Part shown: in pieces, positions 48,001-62,263 of the stretch | Position numbering within the stretch: position 1 is the stretch's first letter | Layout of the letters: each line of letters begins with the position of its first letter | Source: Euryodendron excelsum | Taxonomy: Eukaryota > Streptophyta > Magnoliopsida > Ericales > Pentaphylacaceae | Assembly: GCA_033060915.1 (NCBI GenBank) | Contig: CM065378.1 | Location: 53,575,001 to 53,639,000, forward strand | DNA: 64,000 nt | Reading direction: 5' to 3' | Made by a program: the position numbers and the translations under genes | Notes under the pieces: generated by a model | The model's input: only the letters and a program-made list of their open reading frames with translations | What the model was told of the DNA's origin: nothing | Databases searched by the model: none

Positions 48001-51000
48001 AAATACAAGAAAGATAGAATTTTGACATAGCACTATGCAAAAAATAGGCCATAATACTCTTAGAATGTGTTTTAAGATACTTAATTTGGAAAAATATAGA
48101 TCATATTTTACTAAATGACTCATTGTTAAAGAAAATGTTCCAGAAGTACCTTAATTCTAAGTGTAATTTACACTACTCTACCCCTAACATACTATATTTT
48201 ATAACATGTGACATACCATGTTTCCCTTCCCATTTCACGTATCTGAACGATCCGAGTTCCAGGTAACATAGGTTTATACAATGGAAAAAAGTGAGAATAG
48301 AAAGTCCCAACATCTCACTTTTAGAAGTCTCAAGTGTTTGCAAACAAATTGGAAGTTGCAAGAGTGTGGGGTTTCAAATATTACAAAGTCTAAAGAAAAT
48401 ATTAGTTTATATAAAATAGCCCTTTCTTATTCACTGGCCTCCATTTTATTTTTAATAAAAAGAATTATGGTTTGGATTTTCAATTACCATCATACTTATC
48501 AAGAAAATTATTTTCATAAAGATAAAAAATGAGTTGGTTGAACTTTTGCCAAGAGCATCAATGTGTCTCACACTTGTCAAGTTAATAAACAAATGGCACT
48601 TGTGTCCCACTTTTGTTCAAAGAGAGTTCGGTATTTAAAAGAATAGAAATCTAATACAACAGGACACATTTAGTGTCACGGCCCAAGATCCACATGGTAC
48701 AGTATTAGCCGCTTTGAGCATTAGCCTGCATGGCTTTAAAACGTGCTATACCAAGTAGATGCAAGTGCTTATGTATATAGCACTTCACCTAAATTTGACC
48801 AGGCGATGTGGGACTAAACTCATGGCACTACCTCACCCCACTTAAGAGGTCTTTATAGTCTACAACCCCACTTCACCCACTTAAGAGGTCTTTTTGGTCT
48901 TGGGCCCCCCTTGAAGCCACACATCCTCATGTAGGGTTGAGTCCGCACACTTCTAGCTGGTCTAGGCTCTGATACCATTCTGTCACGATCCAAAATTCAC
49001 ATAGTACAATATTGTCTGCTTTAGGCCTTAGCCCGCACGGCTTTAAAATGCATTGTATCAAGTAGATGCAAGTGCCTACATATAGAGACTTCACCTTAAC
49101 TTCACCAGGCGATGTGGGACTAAACTCATGGGACCACCTCACCCAACTTATGAGGTCTTTATAGTCTGTAACCCCTTACTTCGCCCCACTTAAGAGGTCT
49201 TTCTGGTCTTGGGCGTCACATGTAGGAGACATGTCAGCGTGTGCCTGAATAGTTTTGGTGTCCAACGCATGTCAAACATAAAGACAGCACCTAAGAATTG
49301 TGCATGTGAATTTTTGTACATTAATTTGGTAGCAAGTAAAAGACTCGGGAAGTTATATCATGAGGAAGCACCTCACTACCAGCAATAGGCAATTATTTCA
49401 ACATCAACTGGTGTACTTCTAAGGAGATTACTTCATGACTAAATAAGCCTTCTCGAGATAAAATTTTAAATAGAACCATTTCTTGTGTGACCTGTAAAAT
49501 CAGACCTCCCTAAAAGACTTTATGAACTCATAAGACTTATTCCTTTACCACAGGAATTTTAGGATCTGCAGTCGAAACATCTCCAACAAGTAAAGACATA
49601 AAAGTAGCAATAATCTACCAAAAATAAAGTTTCGACTAAAATCAAGCAAGATAAGAACTTTTGCTGCTATTACAATGTTCGTAAACCCTAATATGTTCTT
49701 TTGTATCTTTACATAGTTATGTAAACTTCCTATCATGCAGCCAGAATCCATATCCCCATAACATGATGATTCTGAATTTTTTTCTAAGCCTGAATTTGCA
49801 ACCCAAAACTATGTAACCATAAGATTATTTAATGTGATCACCGATGTTTTTAAAATTAAGTAACAGAACACACCACGAATTCTTGAACATGCAGCAAGGG
49901 CTAACAAAACTACCTCCTTAGAGTCACTTTTAATTCTGTGGACAGCTTGTAATCATCAATATGGGAGTTGTCAACCAGTTGCTCCAGAAACTGTGCATCT
50001 TCTTTACTTTTAGACAAATCTTCACTTAGGTCTACAGGTGGAGAAAGGCCCCGTGCTAATGGAAGAAGAGGTACAAGGGCCGCAAAACTACGTGTCACAC
50101 TCTGTCTGACAGAATTATCACAATCACTCATGCATCTCAAAAGCGGAACAACTAACAAAGGAGCATAAGGGACGAGCTCCACACCCAAGCGCTGAACAAG
50201 CAGACTAACAAGAATGCCAGCTCCTTGTCTGGCATATACAGATTTCTTGTCACCTAACATAGGAATGACATTTTCAACTACAGCACCCATCACATTCATT
50301 GACATCGACTTGGCCATTGATGTGACACATCTTGAAGCAGCCAACCTAACAGCAACATGGGAATGGCGTACACATTTGAAAATGCATGGGAGAAGTGTGA
50401 GCAGTTTCAGCCTCAATGTGTCATCCAGCATAGGTGCAATAGAACGTACAACCTGCCAACAACAAAATGATATGAAAAGAAAGACAGTAAAAGTATGAAG
50501 GGTCAAGTCAAGGAAGGATTAAGCAAGCATCTGAGAGGATCAGGGTCCTGAATGACCATTAATTTCACATTAAAAGACTACTGCAAACGCACATACATGG
50601 GCCTGTGTCTTTGACGGAATTATTACAAACAGGTATATAATGTTATAAATTGCTATATTTCTCACTACATGCACAAAATTTTAGATTCAACCGTGATTAA
50701 TTGCAAAATTCTTAATGCTCGGCAGTAGATTAATTTGCACAACTCTCTACAAGCTCCAGCAGAAGCTCTATGTTCAAGAACCTGCATTGGGCTGCATCTA
50801 ATCTCATGCTCCATGTTTGCAGGCCTTATGTTTCAGAAGTTTTCCTTTAGAGACAGACACCCAGATCAGCATTCATGGCATAAGAAAGTTCAAACTAAAA
50901 CAACAGGAGAGAGAGAGAGAGAGAGAGAGTCTTTTTACTTTTTACTTTCTTTTCTTGCCTCACTCTTGGGCCTTGGGGGTTAACATCCTTTATAAGAGAG

Positions 51001-51204
51001 TTAAGTGCAGATGATTTGCTCGTAGCTCCCGTTTGATACCGGATAAAGCAAATCTTGGTTTTCGTTTTCCTTGTGATGGGCCTGGAAGAGGGGGGACATG
51101 TCAGGTATCGGTTTGGGACACATCTTATTTGGTGGTTTTTTGGATGTTAAATACCATTGGATGGGTTACTTTTTATTGGCATAAGAAAGTTCAAACTAAA
51201 ACTA

Positions 51205-51245
<41 letters not shown>

Positions 51246-54200
51246 GAGACTTTTTACTTTTGACTTTCTTTTCCTGCCTCACTCTTGGGCCTTGGGGGGT
51301 TAACATCCTTTAAAAGAGAGTTTAGTGCAGACGGCTTCAGTAAAACCAAGGGAAAAAAAGAAGTTAGGTAGCCGACAACTTTATCGATTTGATTTCAACC
51401 ATATATAAACAAAAATAATAACATAAGAAGTTGAGGAAGAATGGAATTAGGCATTGTTCAGCAAACCTGAAATTTTAGCACTTGTAAATTCCAGTGCTGA
51501 TCTGAACTCACTGTATTTCAAACTAAAAATTTAATCATAACTTTGTGCTAGGATAATTTTTCGATAGAATTAACATCTACCTTCCATTGAGCATCTTCAA
51601 TATCCAGTGATAACTAAGATCTCTGACTTAAACATCAAACTCTATTCAAGTTGATGCAGTTTCATAGAATAGACAAATTGTATGTTATCATACAATTGAA
51701 GGCCCTTGAGGGGGATCTTTCCGGGTTTATTCGGCATTGCAAGGAACCAGGAGGCTTAGGTGCTGGATTATTGGACTCCTTCTACCGTTGGAGGTCTTTG
51801 GAGTCCTTTGTTTAGAAGGGCTTTACAAGATTGGGAAGTAGATTCAGCTGAGGCTATTTTCGGGATGATTCAGGGGTATTCAATTCAAGCAGAAGCAGAG
51901 GATCTTTTGGTGGGGAAGGAGACTTCTATTGGTACTTTTTCCGTGGCCTCGTTTTACAGGAATCTCATTGGGCAGGAGGTTACCTTTTTCCTGGGCGAAG
52001 GCATTTGGAAAATGAACACTCCCCTCAAGATGGCTTTCTTTGTTTAGACTATAGCCCAGGAAGCTGTCTCGGCTGTTGATAATCTGGAAAAGAAGAGCAT
52101 TCATGATGGATAGGGGGATGTACAAAGGGAGTAGCGGAATCTGTAAACCTTCTTTTGCACTGTCCAGTGGCATAGCAGCTGTGGAGCGCAGCGCTCTCTA
52201 TTTTCGGACTGGAGTGGTTGATGCCTAAATCGATGAAAGAGTTCTTCGGTTATTGTAAGAGGGGATGCCTGAGGGGTGGTAGTAGGAAAGCTTGGGCGAT
52301 GGCTCCTATTTGTTTGATGTGCTCTCTCTGGAGGGAGAGGAGTAGAAGATCTTTTCAAGGAGTCGAATGCCTGTTGTTTCCTTGGGTTTTTTGGCTAAAA
52401 GGAAACTTGTCCGTTTCTTTGTCTTCTTATCTAGAGTTTTGGGGGAGTTGCATGTCCTTGTTGATATATAGAAGCATTTTTTTCCTTTAAGTTGCACGTC
52501 CATCGTGTGTTGTGCCCCCTATGGCGCTATCTAATCTAAGTACTAGTCCCAAAAAAAGCACACTATCATATGAATTTTATAGAAGATCCATTGAGAACTT
52601 CCAGATTTAATCATTTAATAGAGTTATCAGGCAATAGGCAATATAGGTGAGTTCACATGATCCACATACCACTGCTTCAACAATGATTTAAAGAATCCCG
52701 AAGAATCTAAAGCACTAAGAAAAGACTTCAACCAAAAGTTCGAGATGATATGGCCAGCTAATGCTCCAGCATCAAACGGGCCAATCAATAACCACACCAC
52801 GACAGAATGAGAAAATTATATAGGTTTAAATACACTTAGCACCCTTGCAATTTCATTGACATCCCACTTTGGTCCTTTTATTTTCAATTACAACAGTCAA
52901 CCCCTTGCACTTTTAGTCAAGCAACAATGTCACCCCGCAGTCACATGCCATTTATTTCTGAGTCGGAAATTAGTCATGTGACCATCACATGTGCTTTTTA
53001 TGGGGGCATAAAAGTAATTTTGCTCCACTTTTTGCCAAAATAAAAGGACAAGAATAATGAATAAACCTTATAATTATTATTTCCCCATCACTTATTGCCA
53101 TGTGGCATATTAAAACCCACCATTTTACATGGGAAAATTTTCCTCACCCCTTCCCTCTACAACTGTGTTTAATCGACAAGAAGCAACAATTTGTCCAAAC
53201 CCTCCAAAATTTCCCAAAAATATCAACACTAATCTCTTCCATCTCTCTCTCTCACACAACCCCCAAATGGAGGAGGAGGTCAGCTGGCTGTTGGGGTTGA
53301 CCGCTAGGTGTTTGCTGGCTGTGGGATGTCGTGAGTGGGGTGAGTACAGAGTTTAGAGAGTGAGAGATAGAGATAGAGATAGAGACAGAGATAGAGATAT
53401 AGAGATAGAGATAGGAATTGCAGAGCAAGAAAGAGAGAGTTGGAGTTGTAGAGAGACAGAGAAGGAGAAGAAAGAGAAAAGAAGAGAGAGAAATTAATCT
53501 GTGAAATACCTCATTTACCCTTTAAAAAATGACATAGGCATTTTTTGCCCGTGAAAGCAACAGCATGTGATGGAGGGGTGACATTGCTGCTTGACCAAAA
53601 GTGTAAGGGGTTTACTGTTACAATCGAAAATACAAGGGCCAAAGTGAGATTTAAGTAAAAGTGTAAGGGTGCTAAGTGTTTTTAACCCTATATATATAGG
53701 TATACAGCATGGTAAAATTGTCCAATCCTTTCTAGGTGACCAATCAAGTGAAACTATCTTTCCCTGGAGTCAACGTCAAGATTGACTAAGGTCGCTCTCA
53801 CCCTCACCCCTCCTAGACTACTGAATAAAATAAATGCATTAATGGTCCACAACTCCATGCATTACGAAACATGTGATAATAGAATTAGAAAGACTAGCAA
53901 AAGAAAAAGATAATCATGTTATTGAGTTTGCAGATTGACAAAAATGGACCCTATAATGCTGTAACTGGACATGTCAGATGCAAAAGAATAGTCACACTCG
54001 TGACTTGTCATCAACCAGGGAATACATCTATGGAAGTAGAGACACATCTGACCCAGAAAACACCAAGGAAAATTTTTATCTCAAATAGTGGCCTGTGGTA
54101 AAATGAGAAACTGTGAACAAAGTACCTGAGATGTTAACTTTCAAAAAATCACTAAGTTCATAAACCAATCAAGAGAGGTGACTTCTGTTTCCAAGGCTCA

Positions 54201-57200
54201 AAGAGAAAGAGAAACCAATACAAGGAAGAGACAACAAAAATTGAGAAGTCACAGGCGTAATAAATTGTAGATATTGTGCACAATATCTGCACTCTGGTTC
54301 CACAACTGATCTTTAAACAGAAGCTAATGTACACCCAGATATTCTCCTAGACCATGATGCTTCAAGAAGATTCAAAGTAAACAAGCTTCACAAAAAAACA
54401 AGATCTGAGGATCAACCATCATAATATCAACAATTGTAATTTCAAGTAAACAAATCCAGCGACAGATGATGAAACATAATCATTCTTACTGTAACAAGGA
54501 CATTATATACTAAAAAATCTGAAAGTGCAAGGAGGGTAACAACCTGGATATTATTTATCAAGATCTGAGGATCCTTAGCAGATTCGATAGCTATAGTAAT
54601 ATGCTTTTCATCTGCTGGAGTCAGTCCCTCAGGACTGACAGGCTTGAGGACTTCAGTAAGGCAATCCCATAGCTTAGGAAGCTTATCAAATAATGAAGAA
54701 CCAAACTTCTCACACAAATGCTTCAGCGCAAGTTCAGAACCTCTTCTGCTAATAAGGCCCTCAACCCTTGACCGGTCCTCACCAGAAGCTAGAATATGAA
54801 CCTTTGACTTCTGCTTACCAAAACTGCTCCCAAAGGAGAGGAGGTCTTGATCTTCAATAACCTCTATGGAACTCAAGACTGCAGCTTGTGGAGTCTCACA
54901 AGGATCCATGCATGTCAGAGTACAAAGATTCTTAATTAGTTTGTCATTTGGACTAGGCTTACGTGTAATACAATGAGAAATAAGCTCCGCAAGTGCCTCA
55001 GCTGCCTTATTTTGCAGAATTTCCTCCTTGAAAACGAATGGGAGATATATTAGAATTATACGAATGTGAGTGTGATTCAAATAGTATATGCTTATAATGC
55101 TACCTGCTCTCTTTTAATAGAAGCCATTAAAGGCAATATAATTGGATTAAGCTTTGCAGGAAGCTCTGACATCCAAATAACAGCAGCAGCAACTAAAGAA
55201 GAGACAGTAACATGCAAATTACTCTGCGAATTGTTTAAAAATAAGAATTAGCAAGTTAAATGATAGAACTCAAGAAACAATGGATCCTTTTAACCAACAA
55301 TAAAATCATAGTACACTAAAATAAAATAAACAACACCAAGGCACAGCTAACATTAAAAGTACAGAATTTTTATTTATGCAGGGGAAGAACAAGAAAGAAA
55401 AAGACTTCATATAGAAGACATGGGCAAAATCATGCTAGAATTCACCTAGTTTAGATAAGCATATCCAAATGCAAAAGAAATACTTTTTTCTATTAAAAAA
55501 AAAAATTCTTGGACCATCTCTAGATATGAAGCAGCAAATATAGCTGCACTACTACACGTCTCAACCATACCTGCACACATTTTAAATAGCCTGCAGTTGT
55601 CAAAAGTCTTTGTTTCAATGATTCTAATTCATCAACAATCATCCTTCCTACAGATTCTTCACCAGCAGTATCATTACTTAGCAATGGAAGTCTTGATGCA
55701 AAACTCATTGCATTATCTGCACACAAGCTTTCCGGATCAATTATGGAAGGTGACAACATATCATTAAACATAGCGGATGACTCAACAGCACGAAACAATT
55801 GACCAGCCTCATTGCGCATTTTAGCATACGTCCGCGAAAGTTCAGAGTAAGGAAGAAGTGAATCTTTTGTAGGGAATGCAGGATCAGTGCATCCTAACAA
55901 ATCCAACAACCAGTTCTTAAAATTGTTGGAAAACCCAGGGATAAAACCTGTAGTTCCAGAAAGATCCCTGCTTTTGATCTCTTTGAACCAAGAAATAAGA
56001 ACCATGGAAGCCACCTGATACAATAAGCAATTAATCCAAGAAGCAATCTGAGAGTAGACAAAAAGGAATTAAAGGGAGGGAGGGAGGGAGGGAGGGAGGA
56101 ACTGTCAAATTTTCTATTCTATTAAAAGGAATATCTAGTACCTGCCGCTGAACTCCAGATAAAGAAGTAAGGGCCTTCCATAATGGATCAACTACAAATT
56201 GCAGACAACCCTCGTGCAACTTAGACGCAAAAATTCCCAATGCTGTCGCTGTAACTACTCGGGTATGTGTCACTGAAATTTCCACATCAGCACCAACAAT
56301 TATCCTGATGGGGGTGGTGGATGGATCTCCGTTTCTCACCTGTGAAACAGTAGCTGTTGCAGAATCTGAGGCAACATTTACAGAAGAATCGCTCTCAGGC
56401 TTCACAGCTCTCATCTTAGCTGCTGCTTTAAAATGACTTTTACGAGGAAGGGCTACAGGCCAAAACATTTTTGTGGCATCCAAGGGTGAACCATATGGAG
56501 CAGTTGCCAGCTCTATCCAAGAAGAAATAAACAACTTTGCAGCAGTTTCCAAGTCTTCCACTGAGCACTAAAATCAATTTAAGGGTGAAGAATTGCAGCA
56601 CCAAGAAAGGAAAACAAAATCAACAAAACATTTTAAGCATTAAAAAAATTGAGAGAGAGAGAAACTGAGTTTTAATGAAAGCTATGCACTCCATTGAATT
56701 TACACCTGAAGAAGGAGCCTCCAAACCCTCTCTGAACATTGCAATATTTCATCATCCGATTCCAGAAGCAAGTTCTGGAAAACAATCCGGAGTGTATCGC
56801 CTAGAATTAAAGAAGGCCAAAAAGTAGAAGAGGACTCAGAGTTGTTCCTTTTGTATTCAGCTTCAAGCAGCCGTTCCTGCTTGTGAAATTCTTAGTTACA
56901 TAAGGATGAGATCACATACAAATCTAGCTTGCAAGAATGCATATGAGAACAGAAAACACAGAATCACTTACACAAACATAGACATCTGAAAATTAATCTT
57001 AAAACCAATGGACACGGCCATGGTAAGTACACACGATGGAGATAAAAAAGAGTTCCAGGCTAATAAAGATGAAAAGAAATACGCTTTCATAGGGCATTAA
57101 AAGACATATCAATGGGAATGTAGAATATTGACCCTTTCTCAACAAGATTTGATTTACTTGGTTAAAAATGTAAACAGATAACCAAAGCACTCACCAGTTG

Positions 57201-60200
57201 TGCAAGGCCGTAAACGCAAAGGCACAAAAGAAAAGCTTACCAAAGTGCGAATAGCTGAATACCGGACTGATGTTATACTATGCCTCATAAATGGCCATAA
57301 CCGTGGTGCCAATGTTGATAACATGTAGGGATTTTCCTGAGCACCTATTACTTCTCCAAGATCATCTAGACCAACCATTTCATTTAGATCAAATTCCTTT
57401 TTTTCTTTTGATGGTGTTCTAGACATCTTAGGAATCATCTCTTCCTGAGAATAGATTTCCGCCAATAAATTCATTACACTGCAACATAAGCAGATGAACA
57501 GTTACAAAATTACGGATGCAAAATATATTCATTATTACAACTGCCAAAACAAATTCTAAGCTTGCAATTCTAAACATCTGCCAATTAATTCTACTCATGA
57601 TGAGATGGGGCTACTAAATATCAGTCAATACCATTACATATAACTGATACGTATCAGTTTTTTGGGCTATCATTACAGAAACAGAGTAATCTATCGCCAA
57701 TAAATAAAATCACAGATCTACCAGCTGATACAGACTAATATGGCCCGTATTGGCCAATACAGCCATATAGATGCCGATACGACTGTCATGGCCTACCAGC
57801 ATTAGAAAATTATTTGTTGAAAAAAATATTTTTGTTTTTCTCCTGTTTTCTTTATGAAAATGTTATAGTTATATAATGTCATTGTAATTTAGAAGTTTTT
57901 GTAATTTGGTCAAATTAAAATTATACGATTTGATAAGTAATTAACAATTTATTTTCTTTTTATTTGGTAAGTGAGTATTTATATTACCAAAAATAGAGAT
58001 TATACAATTAAGCTTGACAGAAAATTCGGTACACGTCTCTGAAGAAAAAGACCAACAGGTGCACAAGTTTAGCCTAAAAAAATAATGGCTAATTTTTGTT
58101 TATTCTTATGAATTACCTATTTTAAGAGCATTTCTACTTATTATAGATAGTGAAATTGTCTGCTTTTTTTTTTTTTTTTGTCTTAAAAGCAACATAGAAT
58201 TCAAAATCATTTATACACCATGTTTTTAGATGCTACAATGTTGATTAGAAACCATTACAAACATTTAAATTGTGATAAATAAAAAAAAATACTTATTAAT
58301 GAGTTTTATGGTGTTTGCTAGCACCAAAAAAAATTCACGAGTTCGGTTTCTAATTCCTATTACACATTGGCTGATATCCTTTAACAACCACGACAACGAC
58401 TGTTACCGTTACGCCGGCCGATATCGCAATTTAAAACTAGAGATCCCAACTTCAAACCTAGTAAACCCATAAGAAATAGTAAGGGTTTCATAAATAGGAC
58501 TTAAATGCCTAATAGAAAGTGGGAATGCCCATTCCGAATAAAAGTTAGAATGCTCAATCTTCTTTGAGTTTCGGAATGGCTATCCCATTATATCAGAATG
58601 ACAGCGAGCCCATTCTAGCTCCCCCTTAGCTTTCAACTATTTGGTAAGCCAACAGAGTAAGAATACCCATTCTAAATAAAAGTCGGGAAACCCAATTTTC
58701 TACATGAGTTCAAGAATGGTCATTTTGTTGTGTTGTAGAATCATGACGCTGTATATACATGTATATATACATGAATTTACAGTTTCAGTCCTACACATCT
58801 CCAAGAATAAATTATTAAATTTTCCAAAAATATTTATTTACTATTATTACATTTTCCAAAAATAATATTAAAAATACACAAGTGAAATAAAAATTGTATG
58901 AAAATTAGAAAGGAAATCATATTAAGTGATAGATTGAAGGCTAGAAATGAAATTACATGCATATCAGATTTTATATCTGTAAGGGAGATAACTAACTAAT
59001 GGAAATAATATTATCTCAATAGTTAATAGCATAGAAGGCATAAAGAAGAAAACAACAAAGAAGGAAGAAGCAGAAGAAGAAATGCTAACATCAATATTGT
59101 TACTTGATATCATGAAAAAATGGAATGCAATAGCTATTCTTAGATAAATTAAATAGTAGGAGAAATAGATTTTAAGTATGGGGAACATGGTAAGTATTTT
59201 GGATAACTTAGAAGAAAACATAAAATATGAAAGCCATATAAGAGAACAGGGCATATATAACTCATGAATTTTATTGAAGGGAAAAAAGTGGGAATTTTCA
59301 AAATTGGACCCCATAATTATTGCAGTTATGAACTGTTAAGGACAAAATGTAATCTCACTAAGAAGTAAGTGTTGTCGCAACTACTGTTCTTATGTAGACA
59401 ATATAAAGATCATGTATTTCTCCTATTATATATACATAATATTAAATATATCTACCTATATGAAAAAGCAAAATATTCCAAATAGCCAATACGGTCAACA
59501 CGTTAAGGTATGATTATTTCAAATTCATTGGTGTCTTCTAGCACAGACTCCTCCTGTTACCAAATGGACAAAATTATCACTTTCATAGGAGGGTAATTTC
59601 CTATTTAAAAAACGAACGGCATCAGTAAAGCTATCATGGCTGAACAGTTCGAGCAACACTTCTGGAAGTAATGTCACTTTTGGACAGTGTAGCCAAACAT
59701 CAAATGGCTGCTTATCAAACAGTTTTCCATAGTCTGCCACAGAAATCACTCATCCATAGTCTACAGCCATGGCCATATTTTCTACCGCAACAGTACGTTC
59801 GACTTGCATGTGTTCAGAGACAATTCTGCAGTTTCTTAATTGAACATAGGTTGAATTGCATTGACCTCCCCTGAGATTTTCTAATCAGGCACCTAGAACC
59901 CCCTTTCCCTTGGTGGTAGAACTAATGTATATTCCACTACCATGCCTCAATAAAATGACTATTCTGTCCCCATATGCAATTACACAATTATCTCATCTAT
60001 GCCATTAAAAATTAAATATGTAAACCATTTTACTTTCATTAGATTTATAATACGTTCTAAAATCTTTAATATTAAATACATAATAATGATACTTTAACTT
60101 TCTATTGTAATTATTTAACACCAAAAACAAAGATACGTAAAAAGTAAAAAGCCATGGCTATTGCCAAAGCAAATAATGCTTGAATCATTTGTACTCCGCA

Positions 60201-62222
60201 TTAAATTATTATAGCAAGCAATGCTTGAATCAGTTGTAGTGCTTAACTCGATAACATATTATTATATCTTAAATGTTTAATATGTTAAAACGTATTAAAT
60301 AGTTCATTTATATAAAATGGTTTATGTAATTAACTAATAATGGCATGTATGATAATGTGAAATTGCATATAAGGATTGAATAGGCATTTTATTCAGTCAA
60401 CTTGGTAAATAATAGTGTTTTTAACAGATCCTAATGATAAGGAGGTCTCTGTTTACTTTTCAAACAAAGGCGACCTAGGTACCTAATCCCGAAACCTCGT
60501 GGGAGGTCATTGCCATTTACCCATGAACATAACTGATGCCTAAAAAGATTGAGTGAAACTCTTTCTAAATAATTGCAAAACCTATAACAATTACCGTATC
60601 TATTAAATTACAAATCCTAGCTGTCAACTAAAGGCAAGTAAAAAATATCTACAGCAAAAAAATAGGCCAACTACTTACCACTACTACCTAGTGTACAAAT
60701 CATGAATACTAAATCGGTACAATTGCATGATCATTAACAACAGAGAATTTCATGTTTTCTGCTTTCATAATAAAAGCTATGGATTATCTAAACATAAAAG
60801 TCAAAATGTAGCATATGGACCAAGCAACTGCAATGGACACTTTTCTTGGACCAAAAATGCAATCTAACAGATGGGAGACCATAGCCCATGTTTTGGGCTT
60901 CCACATATTTGTTTAACTAGACAATAAACATGGCACCGATCAGCTAGCAGTGTCTTGATTGTTGCTGTTCTCAATGTACAGTAAAAACAATGGTAACAAC
61001 ACCAAGGTTTTTCGATCCAATACTAGAATATCCATAAAGGAAATATCTACCACAGAATTAGATTGTTATTTGAAGCAACAACTGGATAGTGAAGGCATCA
61101 TCAAAATGCAAACGCTAGATCAGAGTGCAAAAGAAATAAGTAGACATTCTGGTAAAAAAAAAAAAAAGTATGCTAGAGTTCATCTCTGTTTTCTGACCAC
61201 AACTTTTGATCCCAATATCGAATTCATCTAATTCTTGGGCGTTCGAAAGAAGACTTGAAGGGCTACAATTTTGTCTCTAATAGCTATTTCGAGAATAAAA
61301 CGTTTACTTGGGTCAAAAATGAGCTGGAAGTGAACCTGATCTGGCTTGCACGAGCAGAAACCTTTATGAAAGAGTTGACACCTTTGACAAAAGTGTACTC
61401 CTTTAGAGAAACAAAGCATATAAGTATTCTGGACAAAAGTGTCAACTCCACTATTGAAAATTTTGAAAAATGAAGGTGTGGAATGGCTCTTTTAATGACT
61501 ATAATATCTTCTTCCAAAGCACTCCAACAGCTAGATCAAGATCCAAGGCTATAAATTCAAGGATTTCCCTCAAGAACATGTATGAGATTAATCATCAAAA
61601 TGAGAAACCCATCAAGATCGAAGATTTGTGCCCTAACAGTGATATTCTTCTTGTCAGTGAGCTTTATTGGTTTATCCAACTCTTTGGGAGTTGTTTGTGT
61701 TGGTTTATCAAAAGGATTGTTACCCTTGTGCATGATTGCTTGAGTATTTAAAAGGAACACTTGGAGAAGAACTTCCTCTTGGTGCTCTGTTTCAGGAAAA
61801 CAAAGAGTTGTTTTTTGGTTATTTCCAGGACAAAATCACTGTTGTAAAGGTCAGCTAGCACCTGGGTAAGGTAGTGTGTAAAAGCTATTGGAAGAAGAAT
61901 AGTGGGGGGAAATCTCAAGGGGAAGCCTTGCGGAGCGGATGTAGATTTGGGGTTACAAGTCGAATCACAATAAATCTTGGTGTTGTTCTTTTCTTTCTAC
62001 TCCCTATGTTATTTGCTTATATTTCTTGTATTCATCATTCATATTCTTTCAAGCATACAGACTTTGAAATCATTGGAAATATATTTCTTTCATTTTGCAC
62101 AAGTTAGAAATTTATCTTTATATTTCAAATACTTGTGCACTTGATTTTGAAATTGCCTTTGGGGTTATAATTTTTGAAGTCAACCCTATACAAAACACCC
62201 CCACACCCCCCCCACCCCCCCC

Positions 62223-62263
<41 letters not shown>

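Larger units (their letters stand above)
50453..54543 (-). other. 4.1-kb BTAF1 intron with several mobile fragments
   Basis: It lies between window exons 7 and 8. It contains a 301-bp-period duplication (50876-51333), a LINE 3' end (about 51690-52558, +) and an 870-bp MITE (52821-53690). No other coding sequence is supported. Confidence 0.85.
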
